A stretch of DNA of 24,462 bases from Deltaproteobacteria bacterium RIFCSPLOWO2_02_FULL_57_26 (GCA_001798455.1 MGSI01000146.1:1-24462); one strand, 5' to 3'; shown: positions 7,758 to 15,986, numbered from the stretch's first letter. Notes: generated from the letters alone by a model not told the origin. Program-made: numbers and translations.

Positions 7758-9230
7758 ATGCGTGTCTGTTTGATTTTCCCGAAATCGACTTTTTTGGAAG
7801 ACCCTATGGTGTTCCCCCCGTTAGGGCTTTGGTGGCTTTGGTCCGTGCTGGAACAAGCGGGACATGAGGTCGGTTTTGTCGATATGTCTGAACACAATCT
7901 CGAGCCCGAGGATATTCCCAACGATTTTGATGCCTATATGGTTTCCGGCACTTCACCTCAGGGTAGGGAGATACGAAAACTCGGGGTAGAATTTCAAAGA
8001 CGAGGGGTGCCGGCCGTTTTGGGTGGGCCTCATGCCACTAACTATCCGCGAAATAGTCGGAAGTATTATCCCCTAGTTGTTCGCCGTGAAGGAGAGCAAG
8101 CGGTTCTAAAGGCTATGTCTCATATCGAGAACGGTGAGCCACTGGAATACCTTTCGGATGAAGATTTGGCAGGATCCAGGGACGGAGATGCCAAGGCGGC
8201 TGAAAAATACCGGCGAGGGATCATCGAGGAACCTTTTATTGCCGACCTCGGAACGGTTCCAGTTCCGAACCGATCCTATGCACACCATTACCATTACGAT
8301 CTAGCGGACGAAACGGGGAACCAACGTCGCGGAACCACGATGTTCACATCGCGCGGTTGTCCCAAGCGTTGCGATTTTTGCGATTCTCCAAATCTATGGT
8401 CCCGGATGGTCCGCTACACTCCCGTCCCTAAACTCGTCGAGGAATTCCAGCAGATCAAAAATCTCGGCTTTGACGCCATTCAGTTTTATGATGATATTTT
8501 ACCGATCAATCCGCGCAGAGTCCGGGAGATGTGTGCTTATTTAAAGCAGTTCGGCCTGATCTGGCGCTGTTTTTGCCGGGTGGACATCATCACGAAACAC
8601 GGCGGCAAAGATTATCTCCAGTTTATGTATGACCACGGACTTCGCGAGGTGCTCATTGGCGCCGAATCAGGTTCTCAGAGGATATTGGACAATATCCATA
8701 AGGAGACGAAAGTAGAGCAAAACGCGACGGTACTTGAATGGTGTGACCAGATCGGTATTCGCTGCAAGCTGTCCTTTATCATCGGTCTGCCTGGCGAAAC
8801 TCGCGAGACTCTAGAGGAGACCAAACAGTTCCTGCGCAGACACCTCCTCCGGGTTAACCACCGAGTACAGCATAAAGTCGACCTCTGTTCTTACATCCCC
8901 ATGGCTGGAACCCCCATTTATAAGGCTGTGATGCGCAAGAGAGAAGAAGGCTCGGATATAGAGGAGGAGTTTGACAGCTACGGGTACCATCCAGGGGAAA
9001 GCTTCTTTGACTTTGATTTGCAGTGGAACGTCGACGCCGCCCTGATGGATAATTTCTTCTATGAACCGGAAACGCTCGACGGGGGATTGAAGCCGGACGA
9101 AATATTCTACAAGGGTAGGGTTGGGGCGGTTCGGCAGATCGTAAGCACTTCCGCCCTCGGTCGCGAAGAGTTGCAAAAAGCCCGCGACGAGATGGAAATG
9201 GAGGTTCGGGCTGCAGGTTTTCCTTATTGA
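7758..9230 (+). CDS. radical SAM protein with N-terminal B12-binding-like domain
   Basis: 490 residues. The N-terminal ~125 residues have the alpha/beta pattern of a cobalamin-binding-like domain (PPLGLWWLWSVLEQAGHEVGF, then VLGGPHATNYP), but the DxHxxG motif for base-off cobalamin is not seen. The radical SAM core begins at about 193 with TTMFTSRGCPKRCDFC. Cys201, Cys205 and Cys208 form the CxxxCxxC site for the 4Fe-4S cluster. FYDDILPINPRRV, VLIGAESGSQRIL and FIIGLPGETRETLEE (about 340-354) are the usual conserved strands of the B12-dependent radical SAM (Elp3/MiaB-like) fold. A ~110-residue C-terminal region follows with no match I recognise. In this setting it may C-methylate or rearrange a sugar or lipid carrier. 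The reaction is not known. Confidence 0.85.
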   Translation: MRVCLIFPKSTFLEDPMVFPPLGLWWLWSVLEQAGHEVGFVDMSEHNLEPEDIPNDFDAYMVSGTSPQGREIRKLGVEFQRRGVPAVLGGPHATNYPRNSRKYYPLVVRREGEQAVLKAMSHIENGEPLEYLSDEDLAGSRDGDAKAAEKYRRGIIEEPFIADLGTVPVPNRSYAHHYHYDLADETGNQRRGTTMFTSRGCPKRCDFCDSPNLWSRMVRYTPVPKLVEEFQQIKNLGFDAIQFYDDILPINPRRVREMCAYLKQFGLIWRCFCRVDIITKHGGKDYLQFMYDHGLREVLIGAESGSQRILDNIHKETKVEQNATVLEWCDQIGIRCKLSFIIGLPGETRETLEETKQFLRRHLLRVNHRVQHKVDLCSYIPMAGTPIYKAVMRKREEGSDIEEEFDSYGYHPGESFFDFDLQWNVDAALMDNFFYEPETLDGGLKPDEIFYKGRVGAVRQIVSTSALGREELQKARDEMEMEVRAAGFPY

Positions 9231-9328
9231 CTTTTATCGTGACGAGGCGCCTTGCTGAGTCGTCCCTCCAAAGCCTGAACGGGGCCACCATCCCGAGCTT
9301 TCCATCGGCTTCACCCTAACCGCTTCAA
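9231..9328. other. short intergenic stretch with an imperfect hairpin
   Basis: Between the radical SAM gene and the next GT2. AAAGC (9270-9274) and GCTTT (9297-9301) can pair around an inner CGGG/CCCG stem, but no T-run follows, so a terminator is not supported. No Shine-Dalgarno is obvious before ATG 9329. Confidence 0.3.
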
Positions 9329-10237
9329 ATGGAATTCAATGACCGACCCAAGGTGAGTGTGATCGTTGCCACTCGGAACCGCTGCGGCAGCCTGGATCGG
9401 CTGCTGCGGAGTTTACGAACCACTCAAAATCAGAGTGAAATCCCGTGGGAGGTCTTGGTGGTGGACAATGCTTCGACCGACGACACCGCCAGGTACTTGT
9501 CAGCGGTCAAGCGGGAATGGCCGCACCTTAGGACCTTGAATGAAGGAAGGCCAGGAAAGAATTTCGCCCTAAACAAGGCTCTCAGAGAAGCGAGGGGAGA
9601 AATATTGTGTATGATGGACGACGATATCGTCCTTGATAGAAAGTGGTTAGAAGAGTTGGTCCGAGACTACCAATCTACTGGATATGATGCTCTGCAGCCG
9701 TGTGTTTTGCCGGGTACCGATCCTCAAGGCCGGAGCGCAGATCCGGGAAATCTGTATCAGTATAATATCCCCGTAATCGACTACGGGGATGCGCCGAGGG
9801 ACATACGGGGACTTACCGGGGTCATCATGTCCATGCGGCGCGAGGTGATCGACAAAGTCGGCGTTTTTGATGAGCGGCTTCCCGCCTCGGGATACGAGGG
9901 AGATACGGATCTTTCACGTCGAATTCGGGAGGCGGGTTTCTCCATAGGCTATACACCCCACGTGGTTGCCTACCATGAACTAGACCCTCGAAGGTACGGT
10001 ATTCGTTACGCCCGGTTATCCCAGTACCGCAAAGGATTGAGCCGAAGCCTCCATCATACGGATCCCATTTTTTCAAATGTCGTGCCGAACCTATTGGTCA
10101 ATGTCCTTCGGTATGGTTTCTATTGGACCTTGAGGAGGAAGGAAAAGGTCTACAAAACAGAAAAGCGTATCATGAAATATTGGGGCTACTTGGTGGGTAT
10201 GATCCAGAGAAGACTGGGCAGGCAGCCTTGGGTATAA
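9329..10237 (+). CDS. GT2 family glycosyltransferase (paralog group with the gene at 13469)
   Basis: 302 residues. GT-A motifs: VSVIVATRNR, VVDNASTDDT, the GRPGKNFALNKAL region, and MMDDDIVLD with DDD at 97-99 as the metal site. Further on come RGLTGV, VGVFDERLPASGYEGDTDLSRRI, and a characteristic YHELDPRR followed by a basic tail with QYRKGLSRS. The same C-terminal pattern occurs in the protein at 13469, so they are paralogs. This type of GT2 is common in O-antigen loci and often transfers rhamnose or other deoxysugars. The acceptor and donor cannot be told. It stops 11 bases before the aminotransferase gene, in the same direction. Confidence 0.88.
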   Translation: MEFNDRPKVSVIVATRNRCGSLDRLLRSLRTTQNQSEIPWEVLVVDNASTDDTARYLSAVKREWPHLRTLNEGRPGKNFALNKALREARGEILCMMDDDIVLDRKWLEELVRDYQSTGYDALQPCVLPGTDPQGRSADPGNLYQYNIPVIDYGDAPRDIRGLTGVIMSMRREVIDKVGVFDERLPASGYEGDTDLSRRIREAGFSIGYTPHVVAYHELDPRRYGIRYARLSQYRKGLSRSLHHTDPIFSNVVPNLLVNVLRYGFYWTLRRKEKVYKTEKRIMKYWGYLVGMIQRRLGRQPWV

Positions 10238-10248
10238 GCATTCCGGCT

Positions 10249-11427
10249 ATGAAGAAATCAGTCAACTTCGTTCCTTTTCATCGCCCCTGGTTGGGAGCCG
10301 AAGAAATACGCGAGGTCTTGGCCGTCCTGAGGTCGGGTTGGCTCACAACAGGGGCGAGGGCCCGCGAGCTCGAACGGGCCATGGCGGAATATATAGGCTG
10401 TCAACATGCGGTAACTGTTAGCTCGGGGACGGCTGCTCTGCATTTGGCCATGGCCGCGATCGGGGTGGGGCCGGGAGACGAGGTCATCACCACGCCGATC
10501 ACGTTTGCGTCCACGGCCAATGTGATTGCCCTTCAAGGCGCCAAGCCGGTCTTCGTGGATGTGGAACCGGAAACGCTGAACCTTGATGCGCAGCAAATAG
10601 AACCACGGATCTCCAGCAGGACCAAAGCCATCCTGCCCGTTCACCTCTACGGCCAGCCCTGCGATATGGAAACTGTCCTCCGGTTGGCCCAAAAATATCA
10701 TTTGCTGGTGGCGGAAGACGCGGCGCATGCGCTCGGAACAGAATATCGCGGGAGAAAAGTGGGAAATCTTGGAGATCTCACCTGCTTTAGTTTTTACGCG
10801 ACGAAGAATATCACCACCGGGGAAGGGGGAATGGTCACCACCGATCGAGAGGACCTCGCCGCGAAGGTCCGGCTGCTGAGCATCCACGGGATCACTGCCG
10901 ATTCCTGGCACAGGCACGGGGACGGGGAGTTCGTCCACTGGGATGTCATTCGTCCAGGCTACAAGTACAATCTGTCCGATATCCAGGCCGCCTTGGGCAT
11001 TCACCAGCTCAAGAAGATCGAAGCGTTTTGGCAGCGACGGAAGCGATGGGTCGAAATGTACGACGCAGCCTTGCAGGAAGTTCCCGAGATCCGGCTGATC
11101 CCGGCGAAGGGAGATGTCAAGCACGCCCACCATCTCTACCCCATCCTGCTTAAGACGGAAGATCTCACGGTGGGTCGGGATGCTGTCCTGAAGGCTTTGA
11201 AAGAAGCGGGTGTCGGGGTCGGCGTCCATTTTCGCGCGCTTCACCTGACATCGTTCTATAGCAAAACCTTCGGTTTCAAGCCGGGCGACTTTCCCCACGC
11301 CGAGTATGCCTCCGAAAGGCTTCTTTCTCTGCCTCTTTTTCCGAAGATGACCGGGCGAGAAGTCAAGCGCGTGATTACTCAACTGAAGGATACTCTACAC
11401 CGCGCAAAGAAGAAAAAAACTTTTTGA
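10249..11427 (+). CDS. DegT/DnrJ/EryC1/StrS family sugar aminotransferase
   Basis: 392 residues from ATG 10249. An in-frame TTG 126 bases upstream lies inside the preceding gene and adds residues unlike the family, so it was not used. It is a fold-type I PLP enzyme that aminates 4-keto (or 3-keto) dideoxy-sugar nucleotides. The start VPFHRPWLGAEEIREVL, then SGWLTTG, VSSGTAALHLAM (about 57-68), GDEVITTPITFAST, AILPVHLYGQPCDM, EDAAHALG with the PLP-ring Asp157, and CFSFYATKN with PLP Lys186 are all in place. GEGGM follows. Being in a locus with dTDP-sugar genes it may make an amino sugar such as a dTDP-4-amino- or 3-amino-6-deoxyhexose. The position of amination is not determined. Confidence 0.93.
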   Translation: MKKSVNFVPFHRPWLGAEEIREVLAVLRSGWLTTGARARELERAMAEYIGCQHAVTVSSGTAALHLAMAAIGVGPGDEVITTPITFASTANVIALQGAKPVFVDVEPETLNLDAQQIEPRISSRTKAILPVHLYGQPCDMETVLRLAQKYHLLVAEDAAHALGTEYRGRKVGNLGDLTCFSFYATKNITTGEGGMVTTDREDLAAKVRLLSIHGITADSWHRHGDGEFVHWDVIRPGYKYNLSDIQAALGIHQLKKIEAFWQRRKRWVEMYDAALQEVPEIRLIPAKGDVKHAHHLYPILLKTEDLTVGRDAVLKALKEAGVGVGVHFRALHLTSFYSKTFGFKPGDFPHAEYASERLLSLPLFPKMTGREVKRVITQLKDTLHRAKKKKTF

Positions 11428-11430
11428 TTG

Positions 11431-12348
11431 ATGGAAACCCAGTCCCACGCGAGAACGAACGACAACCCGCTTATTTCGGTCGTCATCCCAACCTACAATC
11501 GGCGGGCCTACATTGTGGAGAGCCTGGAGAGCGTTTTGCATCAATCTTTCAGGGATTTTGAGATCCTCGTTGTGGATGACGGCTCCACCGACGGGACCGA
11601 GGAAGTCCTGCGATCCTATGCCCACCGAATCCGGTATATCCGCCAGGAGAACCGTGGGGCCGCAGCGGCGCGCAATCTAGGCGTGCGGCACGCCCGGGGA
11701 AGTTACATTGCGTTCATGGATTCCGACGACCTGTCCACGCCTCATCATCTGCAGAAGCTGTATGACTTCCTGGCGCGTCACGTCCTTCACGCCATGGTTA
11801 TCGGGAACGGCGCGTACTTTGAAGGGAAATTCCACAACCGGTCCACGGTGATCTCGCCAAAGAAGGCTAAAAGGCTGGAAGAAAAGGGCGTGTCCGTGGA
11901 GGATCTTTTCGACGGCAGAGTGATCCGGCTGCAGGGGACGATGTCGAGACGAACGGCGCTTGAGGAGATCGGCCTCCTGGACGAGTGGTTTCGTCTTTCT
12001 TACGACCTGGACCTGGCCCTGCGTTTGGTGAAGAAGCATCCGATCGGGTTTGTCAATGAGGTGGTCTATCTCTACCGCAAGCACGGCACCAACATCAGCG
12101 CTGATGATGAGCTGAGGTCGAGAGAAAACTTGCGCGCGCTCGAGAAGTTGAAAAGGGATTACCCCGAGTCCTTGGAGCTCATCGGCCGGCGCGGCTTTTA
12201 CCGCATGGTGGCCCATCGTTATTACCGTCTGGCCAAGGCGTTGGCCATGAAGGGGGATGGGCCAGGGGCTCGTGAGGCGATCGGTCTGGCGGCCGCGCTT
12301 CAACCTTTTTCGTTGAAGTACCGTCTCTATCAGCTTCGGTGGCTTTGA
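11431..12348 (+). CDS. GT2 family glycosyltransferase
   Basis: 305 residues from ATG 11431; the TTG three bases upstream is also in frame. The GT-A domain shows ISVVIPTYNR, VVDDGSTDGT at about 48-57, GAAAARNLG, and the DSDD metal site at 97-100. This matches the subfamily of the GT2 at 5928-6839 rather than that of its direct neighbours. The RLQGTMSRRTALEEIGLLDEWF region and the helical C-terminal tail with a HRYYRLAKALAMKGDG stretch suggest a TPR-like end. It follows the aminotransferase stop by 3 bases, so it is probably translated as part of the same unit and may transfer the amino sugar; this is inference from adjacency. Confidence 0.88.
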   Translation: METQSHARTNDNPLISVVIPTYNRRAYIVESLESVLHQSFRDFEILVVDDGSTDGTEEVLRSYAHRIRYIRQENRGAAAARNLGVRHARGSYIAFMDSDDLSTPHHLQKLYDFLARHVLHAMVIGNGAYFEGKFHNRSTVISPKKAKRLEEKGVSVEDLFDGRVIRLQGTMSRRTALEEIGLLDEWFRLSYDLDLALRLVKKHPIGFVNEVVYLYRKHGTNISADDELRSRENLRALEKLKRDYPESLELIGRRGFYRMVAHRYYRLAKALAMKGDGPGAREAIGLAAALQPFSLKYRLYQLRWL

Positions 12349-12431
12349 GGTATAAGTTTAGGGGGATGCTGTGTAGAGGCTCTGGCGTTCAGCCCGCGGC
12401 GGCCACATCCCCAGCATGCGAGGTATCCTAG
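12349..12431. other. intergenic segment with direct and overlapping inverted repeats
   Basis: GAGGTAT occurs at 12347-12353 and again at 12420-12426. Between them GGGGATG (12362-12368) can pair with CATCCCC (12406-12412), while the overlapping ATGCTG (12366-12371) can pair with CAGCAT (12412-12417), giving two mutually exclusive stems. No promoter or terminator is convincing. The purpose is unknown. Confidence 0.35.
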
Positions 12432-13439
12432 GTGAAGAAGATACTGGTTACAGGAGGATTTGGATTTCTGGGGAGCCATCTGGTTGAGTTGTTGCTGAGC
12501 GATACGGACAACCAGGTCCATGTAGTGGATAACCTGAGCACCAATCCGGTGCCCATCGATGATCTGCTCAGCCAATTGGACTACCCTGACCGAATATCTC
12601 ATTCCATCACGGATGTAGAGAATTTTTGCGATTCTTGGAGCGGTGAACGTTACAAGGAGATTTATCATCTCGCGTCTGTAGTTGGACCGGCAGGAGTGTT
12701 GCCGCACGCGGGTCGAATTGCCGCTTCTATCGTGAATGACACGATGGCGGTGGCGAATCTCGCGATGAGCTGTGGCGCCAGGCTCGTGGACGTCTCTACC
12801 AGCGAAGTCTACGGCGGCGGGCAAGACGGGTTTTGTTCGGAGACGATGTTCAAGGTCGTTCCGGCTAAATCTTCGGCGCGCTTGGAGTATGCCGTGGGAA
12901 AGCTCGCCGCTGAGACCGCCCTTCTGAACCTGAGCGGGACTCGGGATTTGGATTTGAGGATCGTTCGTCCTTTCAATGTTACGGGCCCGCGCCAATCGGG
13001 GAGGGGAGGGTTTGTGCTGCCTCGCTTCATCGGCCAGGCCATAGCCGGGGTGGATATTACCGTGTTTGGCGACGGCAAACAGGTCAGGGCGTTTACGCAC
13101 GTTAAGGATATGGTCGCCGGGATTGTTTGCGCCATGAAGAATGGGAAAAAGGGAGAGGTTTATAATCTGGGGAATCCGGCAAACCGTTGTTCCATCCTCG
13201 AATTAGCGGAAGAGGTCAAAAGGATCACGCGAACGAGAAGTCGAATAGTGTTTGTAGATCCCACGACCATTTATGGACCTCTCTATGAGGAGGCCAATAA
13301 CAAATTTCCCGATGCCTCTAAAGCCATCGCAGAGCTAGGATGGGAACCGAGATACGGACGCAACCAGGCCATAGAAGATACCTTTCTCTACATGAAGGGG
13401 CTTCCAGAGCGGCTTTTGTTTCATTTGCGGGGATTTTAG
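12432..13439 (+). CDS. NAD-dependent nucleotide-sugar epimerase/decarboxylase-like SDR
   Basis: 335 residues from a GTG, with GAGG at 12420 as a reasonable ribosome binding site. The extended SDR fold is seen in ILVTGGFGFLGSH at 4-16, VVDNLST at 31-37, the HLASVVGPAGV segment, STSEVYGG at 122-129, and the catalytic Tyr153-xxx-Lys157 (YAVGK). RPFNVTGPRQSGRGGFV and FGDGKQVRAFTHVKDMV resemble UDP-glucuronate decarboxylase and UDP-glucose 4-epimerase relatives. The ASVVGPAGV loop replaces the usual HLAA..V motif. It could make UDP-xylose or another pentose or galactose-type donor, but the exact reaction cannot be fixed here. It is flanked by GT2 genes on both sides, consistent with a donor-making role. 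Confidence 0.85.
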   Translation: MKKILVTGGFGFLGSHLVELLLSDTDNQVHVVDNLSTNPVPIDDLLSQLDYPDRISHSITDVENFCDSWSGERYKEIYHLASVVGPAGVLPHAGRIAASIVNDTMAVANLAMSCGARLVDVSTSEVYGGGQDGFCSETMFKVVPAKSSARLEYAVGKLAAETALLNLSGTRDLDLRIVRPFNVTGPRQSGRGGFVLPRFIGQAIAGVDITVFGDGKQVRAFTHVKDMVAGIVCAMKNGKKGEVYNLGNPANRCSILELAEEVKRITRTRSRIVFVDPTTIYGPLYEEANNKFPDASKAIAELGWEPRYGRNQAIEDTFLYMKGLPERLLFHLRGF

Positions 13440-13468
13440 GTTTTTGGTCTGCTCTCTAGAATTAAGCG

Positions 13469-14383
13469 TTGGATGCTTCTCTTACCATAATCATAGCGAC
13501 CGCGGGCCGCGTTGAAAGTCTGCGCAGGCTTCTAGAGAGCCTCCATCGAGTTGAGGGGGGCGATCAGATAAGCTGCGAAATCGTCGTGGCCAACAATGCG
13601 GCTGACGAAGCCAGCGCGCAGGCCGTAAAGGAGTTGGTGAGCGAGTACGCTCAACGGGGTCGATACCACTGCTGGCAAGTTCGCGAACCCCTTCCCGGAA
13701 AATGTCGGGCTCAGAATCGGGCGATTCCGCTAGCCAAGGGGTCCATTCTTGCCTTCCTTGACGACGACGTCGAGGTCACGTCCCGCTGGCTTCAAGGTAT
13801 TCTTAATTTCTTCGCTTCGTTTCCTCATCAGGTTATGCAGGGTTCGATCCAAATGCGGGACGAGGACCGAAGGGACCCTCAACTACAGAAGGCCCTGGAG
13901 CGTTACCGGACGATAGACTTTATTGATTATGATTTCCTGCCGGGGAAGGACCTACGAACCCTTACCGGGGGCAATATCGCTGTTCGGCACGAGGTTTTCA
14001 AGCTGGTCGGGTTGTTTGACGAGAGATTAGGCCCTGGGCGCGCTGGTTATTCTGAGGATGTCGAGTTTGCTAAGAGGTTACTTAAGGCTGGCTTACGGAT
14101 CGGGTATGAACCGAGAGTCTCGGTCTATAACGAACTGGACCCAAGCCGCTTAACAGAGGAATCCTTCCGCATACGACATGAGCGCCAGGGCCGGAGCCGT
14201 CTTGTACAGAAAAACAGCTCGATTTTTACTATCATTCCTAATCTGCTGCGGTCCATCTGGACCTTTGTTTGGTATTCCTTAATCGGCAATGAACGAAGAA
14301 AGTACCGCGCCAAAGGGCGCTACTTCCACTATAGGGCGATGCTCCTGGAAAAAACGAAGCGCGTGACAGGAGTTTTCCGTTAA
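13469..14383 (+). CDS. GT2 family glycosyltransferase (paralog of the one at 9329)
   Basis: 304 residues. The start is TTG 13469: a TAA lies two codons upstream in frame and no ATG or GTG is available nearby, so this weak start without a clear ribosome binding site is forced. GT-A features are LTIIIATAGR, VANNAADEAS (a degenerate VDNxSTD), and FLDDDVEVT with DDD at 98-100. The C-terminal half shows LTGGN, VGLFDERLGPGRAGYSEDVEFAKRL and YNELDPSRL, then a basic HERQGRSRL tail, parallel to the 9329 protein. It ends in the palindromic TTAA that also ends the convergent methyltransferase at 14380. Confidence 0.87.
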   Translation: MDASLTIIIATAGRVESLRRLLESLHRVEGGDQISCEIVVANNAADEASAQAVKELVSEYAQRGRYHCWQVREPLPGKCRAQNRAIPLAKGSILAFLDDDVEVTSRWLQGILNFFASFPHQVMQGSIQMRDEDRRDPQLQKALERYRTIDFIDYDFLPGKDLRTLTGGNIAVRHEVFKLVGLFDERLGPGRAGYSEDVEFAKRLLKAGLRIGYEPRVSVYNELDPSRLTEESFRIRHERQGRSRLVQKNSSIFTIIPNLLRSIWTFVWYSLIGNERRKYRAKGRYFHYRAMLLEKTKRVTGVFR

Positions 14384-15087
14384 GTGGTCAACGTTCTCAG
14401 AAACCACCTTCCTGCGGGCTTGGCGTAGGGTAGGCGTATTTTCCTTGCGAAGATATAGATCCCTCGGCAGCCGATGACGAGCCATTTGACGAAGCGGTCC
14501 CGGAAAGAGATCTTGGAAACTTTTCTTGCTGCGGTAATGTTATCCACGATGGAGATCGCCTTGAAACGATCCGACGAGAAGACGCACTCCCAGAGAACCT
14601 TTTTCGGTCCTTTCTTGCGGATCGTATCGTGCATGGCGATAATTCCGCCGTCGATGACATGGGGTTCCCACGAGAGGAAATCTCGTTTCACCTGTTCGTA
14701 CCGGTGATCTCCGTCGATCCAGAGCAAACGAATGGGTCGATCCCAACCCCGAACGGCGTCTTCGGAAGCCATGACCATGGGAGCGACCTGCTCCGTGACG
14801 GCGGACTCCGCGAGGTTTCTTAAAAACTCCGCTTCCGTGTCCTCAAAATAGCCCTCGTCCGCCAATGGCCTGTGAGGGTCGACTGCGTAAATCTTTTCTC
14901 CGCCCACGGCCCTGGAGCCCCGCGCAAGGCAGATCGTTGATTTGCCCTTCCAGCTGCCAATCTCTACGATGACTCCTTTACCCGGGTTCGTCTGTGCCAT
15001 ATGATAGAGATATTCTGCCTCGCCCTGGGTCAGCATCCCTTCCACTTTGCTGATATCTCGGAGTCCTTTAAAGCCGGTCTTCTTCAT
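14380..15087 (-). CDS. class I SAM methyltransferase, Methyltransf_24 type (paralog 2)
   Basis: 235 residues. It mirrors the 6854-7600 protein: MLTQGEAEYLYHMAQ near the start, VEIGSWKGKST at 41-51, WIDGDHRYEQVK at 123-134, and a WEPHVIDGGIIAMHDT segment, followed by a similar SSDRFKAISIVDNITAARK end of the core. By eye about half the residues of the core agree. It lies alone on the minus strand between plus-strand GT2 genes and is convergent with and overlapping the upstream GT2 by 4 bases. A weak promoter-like TTCAAC/TATAGA precedes it by about 15 bases from the ATG. Likely a glycan O-methyltransferase; the substrate is unknown. Confidence 0.85.
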   Translation of the reverse strand: MKKTGFKGLRDISKVEGMLTQGEAEYLYHMAQTNPGKGVIVEIGSWKGKSTICLARGSRAVGGEKIYAVDPHRPLADEGYFEDTEAEFLRNLAESAVTEQVAPMVMASEDAVRGWDRPIRLLWIDGDHRYEQVKRDFLSWEPHVIDGGIIAMHDTIRKKGPKKVLWECVFSSDRFKAISIVDNITAARKVSKISFRDRFVKWLVIGCRGIYIFARKIRLPYAKPAGRWFLRTLTT

Positions 15088-15191
15088 TGCTTTACGTGGG
15101 TTTCTATAGCATTAGGATACCTGAAGTTGAAGAGGCGGTTTGATTTTTTTGCCCTGTGCCTCTATCTTCTAGCCCGTATCTTCGAGGTTCA

Positions 15192-15986
15192 ATGGCGCTC
15201 ATGGTCCCAGCTCAAGTCTCCGCCATCGTCGTCTGCTTCAACGAAGAGGGCAATATCGGCGACTGCCTGGAGAGTCTTAAGTGGGTCAACGAGATCGTGG
15301 TGGTGGATTCTTACAGCACCGACCGTACGGTGGAAATTTGCCGCAGGTACACGGATCGGGTCATCCAGCGGCCCTGGGCGGGTTACCGAGACCAGAAGGC
15401 CTTCGCCCATTCCCAGGCCACTAAGGAGTGGGTCTTCCTCGTGGACGCGGACGAACGGGTCACTCCAGAGCTCAGGGAAGAGGTTCAGCAGGCCCTTGTC
15501 CGGTTTGGGTCTCGGTGCGCCGCCTTTGCTGTACCCAGGCTGGTTTATTATCTGGGCAGATGGTGGTGGCGTGGTGGGTGGTATCCCGATTATGACGTCA
15601 GAGTATTTCGCCGTGATCGCGCCACCTGGGGCGGGACGGATCCTCACGAGAGGATCCTGGTGGAGGGAAAAGTTAAGCGTTTGAGGAACCCCCTGCACCA
15701 CTACTCTTACCGGGACATCAGCGATCACATCAACCGCATCAACCACTTTAGCAGCGTTGCCGCGAGGGAGCTCAGGGCTGCGGGAAGGCGCTGGCGGTGG
15801 GTGGATAATCTGGGACGCCCGGCGGCTCGTTTGCTCCGTTCCTATGTATGGAGGAGGGGGTTTGTCGAAGGGTTCGCGGGGTTCTTCGTCGGTCTGACGG
15901 CCGCAATCTATGTCTTTCTCAGATATGTTAAGCTTCGCGAGCTAGAGCTTAAGGGTGAGAGCGGGGAGAGGCGTGAGCCGGGATAG
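15192..15986 (+). CDS. GT2 glycosyltransferase, WaaE/KdtX-like LPS core type
   Basis: 264 residues from ATG 15192. An upstream in-frame GTG at 15156 adds 12 residues of no family likeness, while GAGG at 15184-15187 spaces well to 15192. VSAIVVCFNEEGNIGDCLESL, VVVDSYSTDRTVEI and LVDADERVTPEL (the metal site region) are characteristic of the WaaE/LgtF-like GT2 family that adds glucose to heptose in the LPS core. GGWYPDYDVRVFRRDRATW, HERILVEGKV and HHYSYRDISDHINRINHFS are further hallmarks. A hydrophobic C-terminal stretch (about 225-245) suggests membrane association. The gene leads a run of LPS-core and heptose genes, which supports this reading. Confidence 0.88.
   Translation: MALMVPAQVSAIVVCFNEEGNIGDCLESLKWVNEIVVVDSYSTDRTVEICRRYTDRVIQRPWAGYRDQKAFAHSQATKEWVFLVDADERVTPELREEVQQALVRFGSRCAAFAVPRLVYYLGRWWWRGGWYPDYDVRVFRRDRATWGGTDPHERILVEGKVKRLRNPLHHYSYRDISDHINRINHFSSVAARELRAAGRRWRWVDNLGRPAARLLRSYVWRRGFVEGFAGFFVGLTAAIYVFLRYVKLRELELKGESGERREPG

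Noticed and set aside
10258..11382. 374-residue open frame antisense to the aminotransferase
   Set aside because: It lies fully opposite a gene with complete DegT motifs; its sequence is low-complexity shadow coding with no recognisable domain.
12330..13100. 256-residue antisense frame opposite the SDR gene
   Set aside because: Overlaps a confident SDR with motifs in order; no domain seen.
15001..15684. 227-residue plus-strand frame overlapping the methyltransferase and the WaaE-like GT2
   Set aside because: Serine/arginine-rich out-of-frame translation that spans two confident genes; no support.
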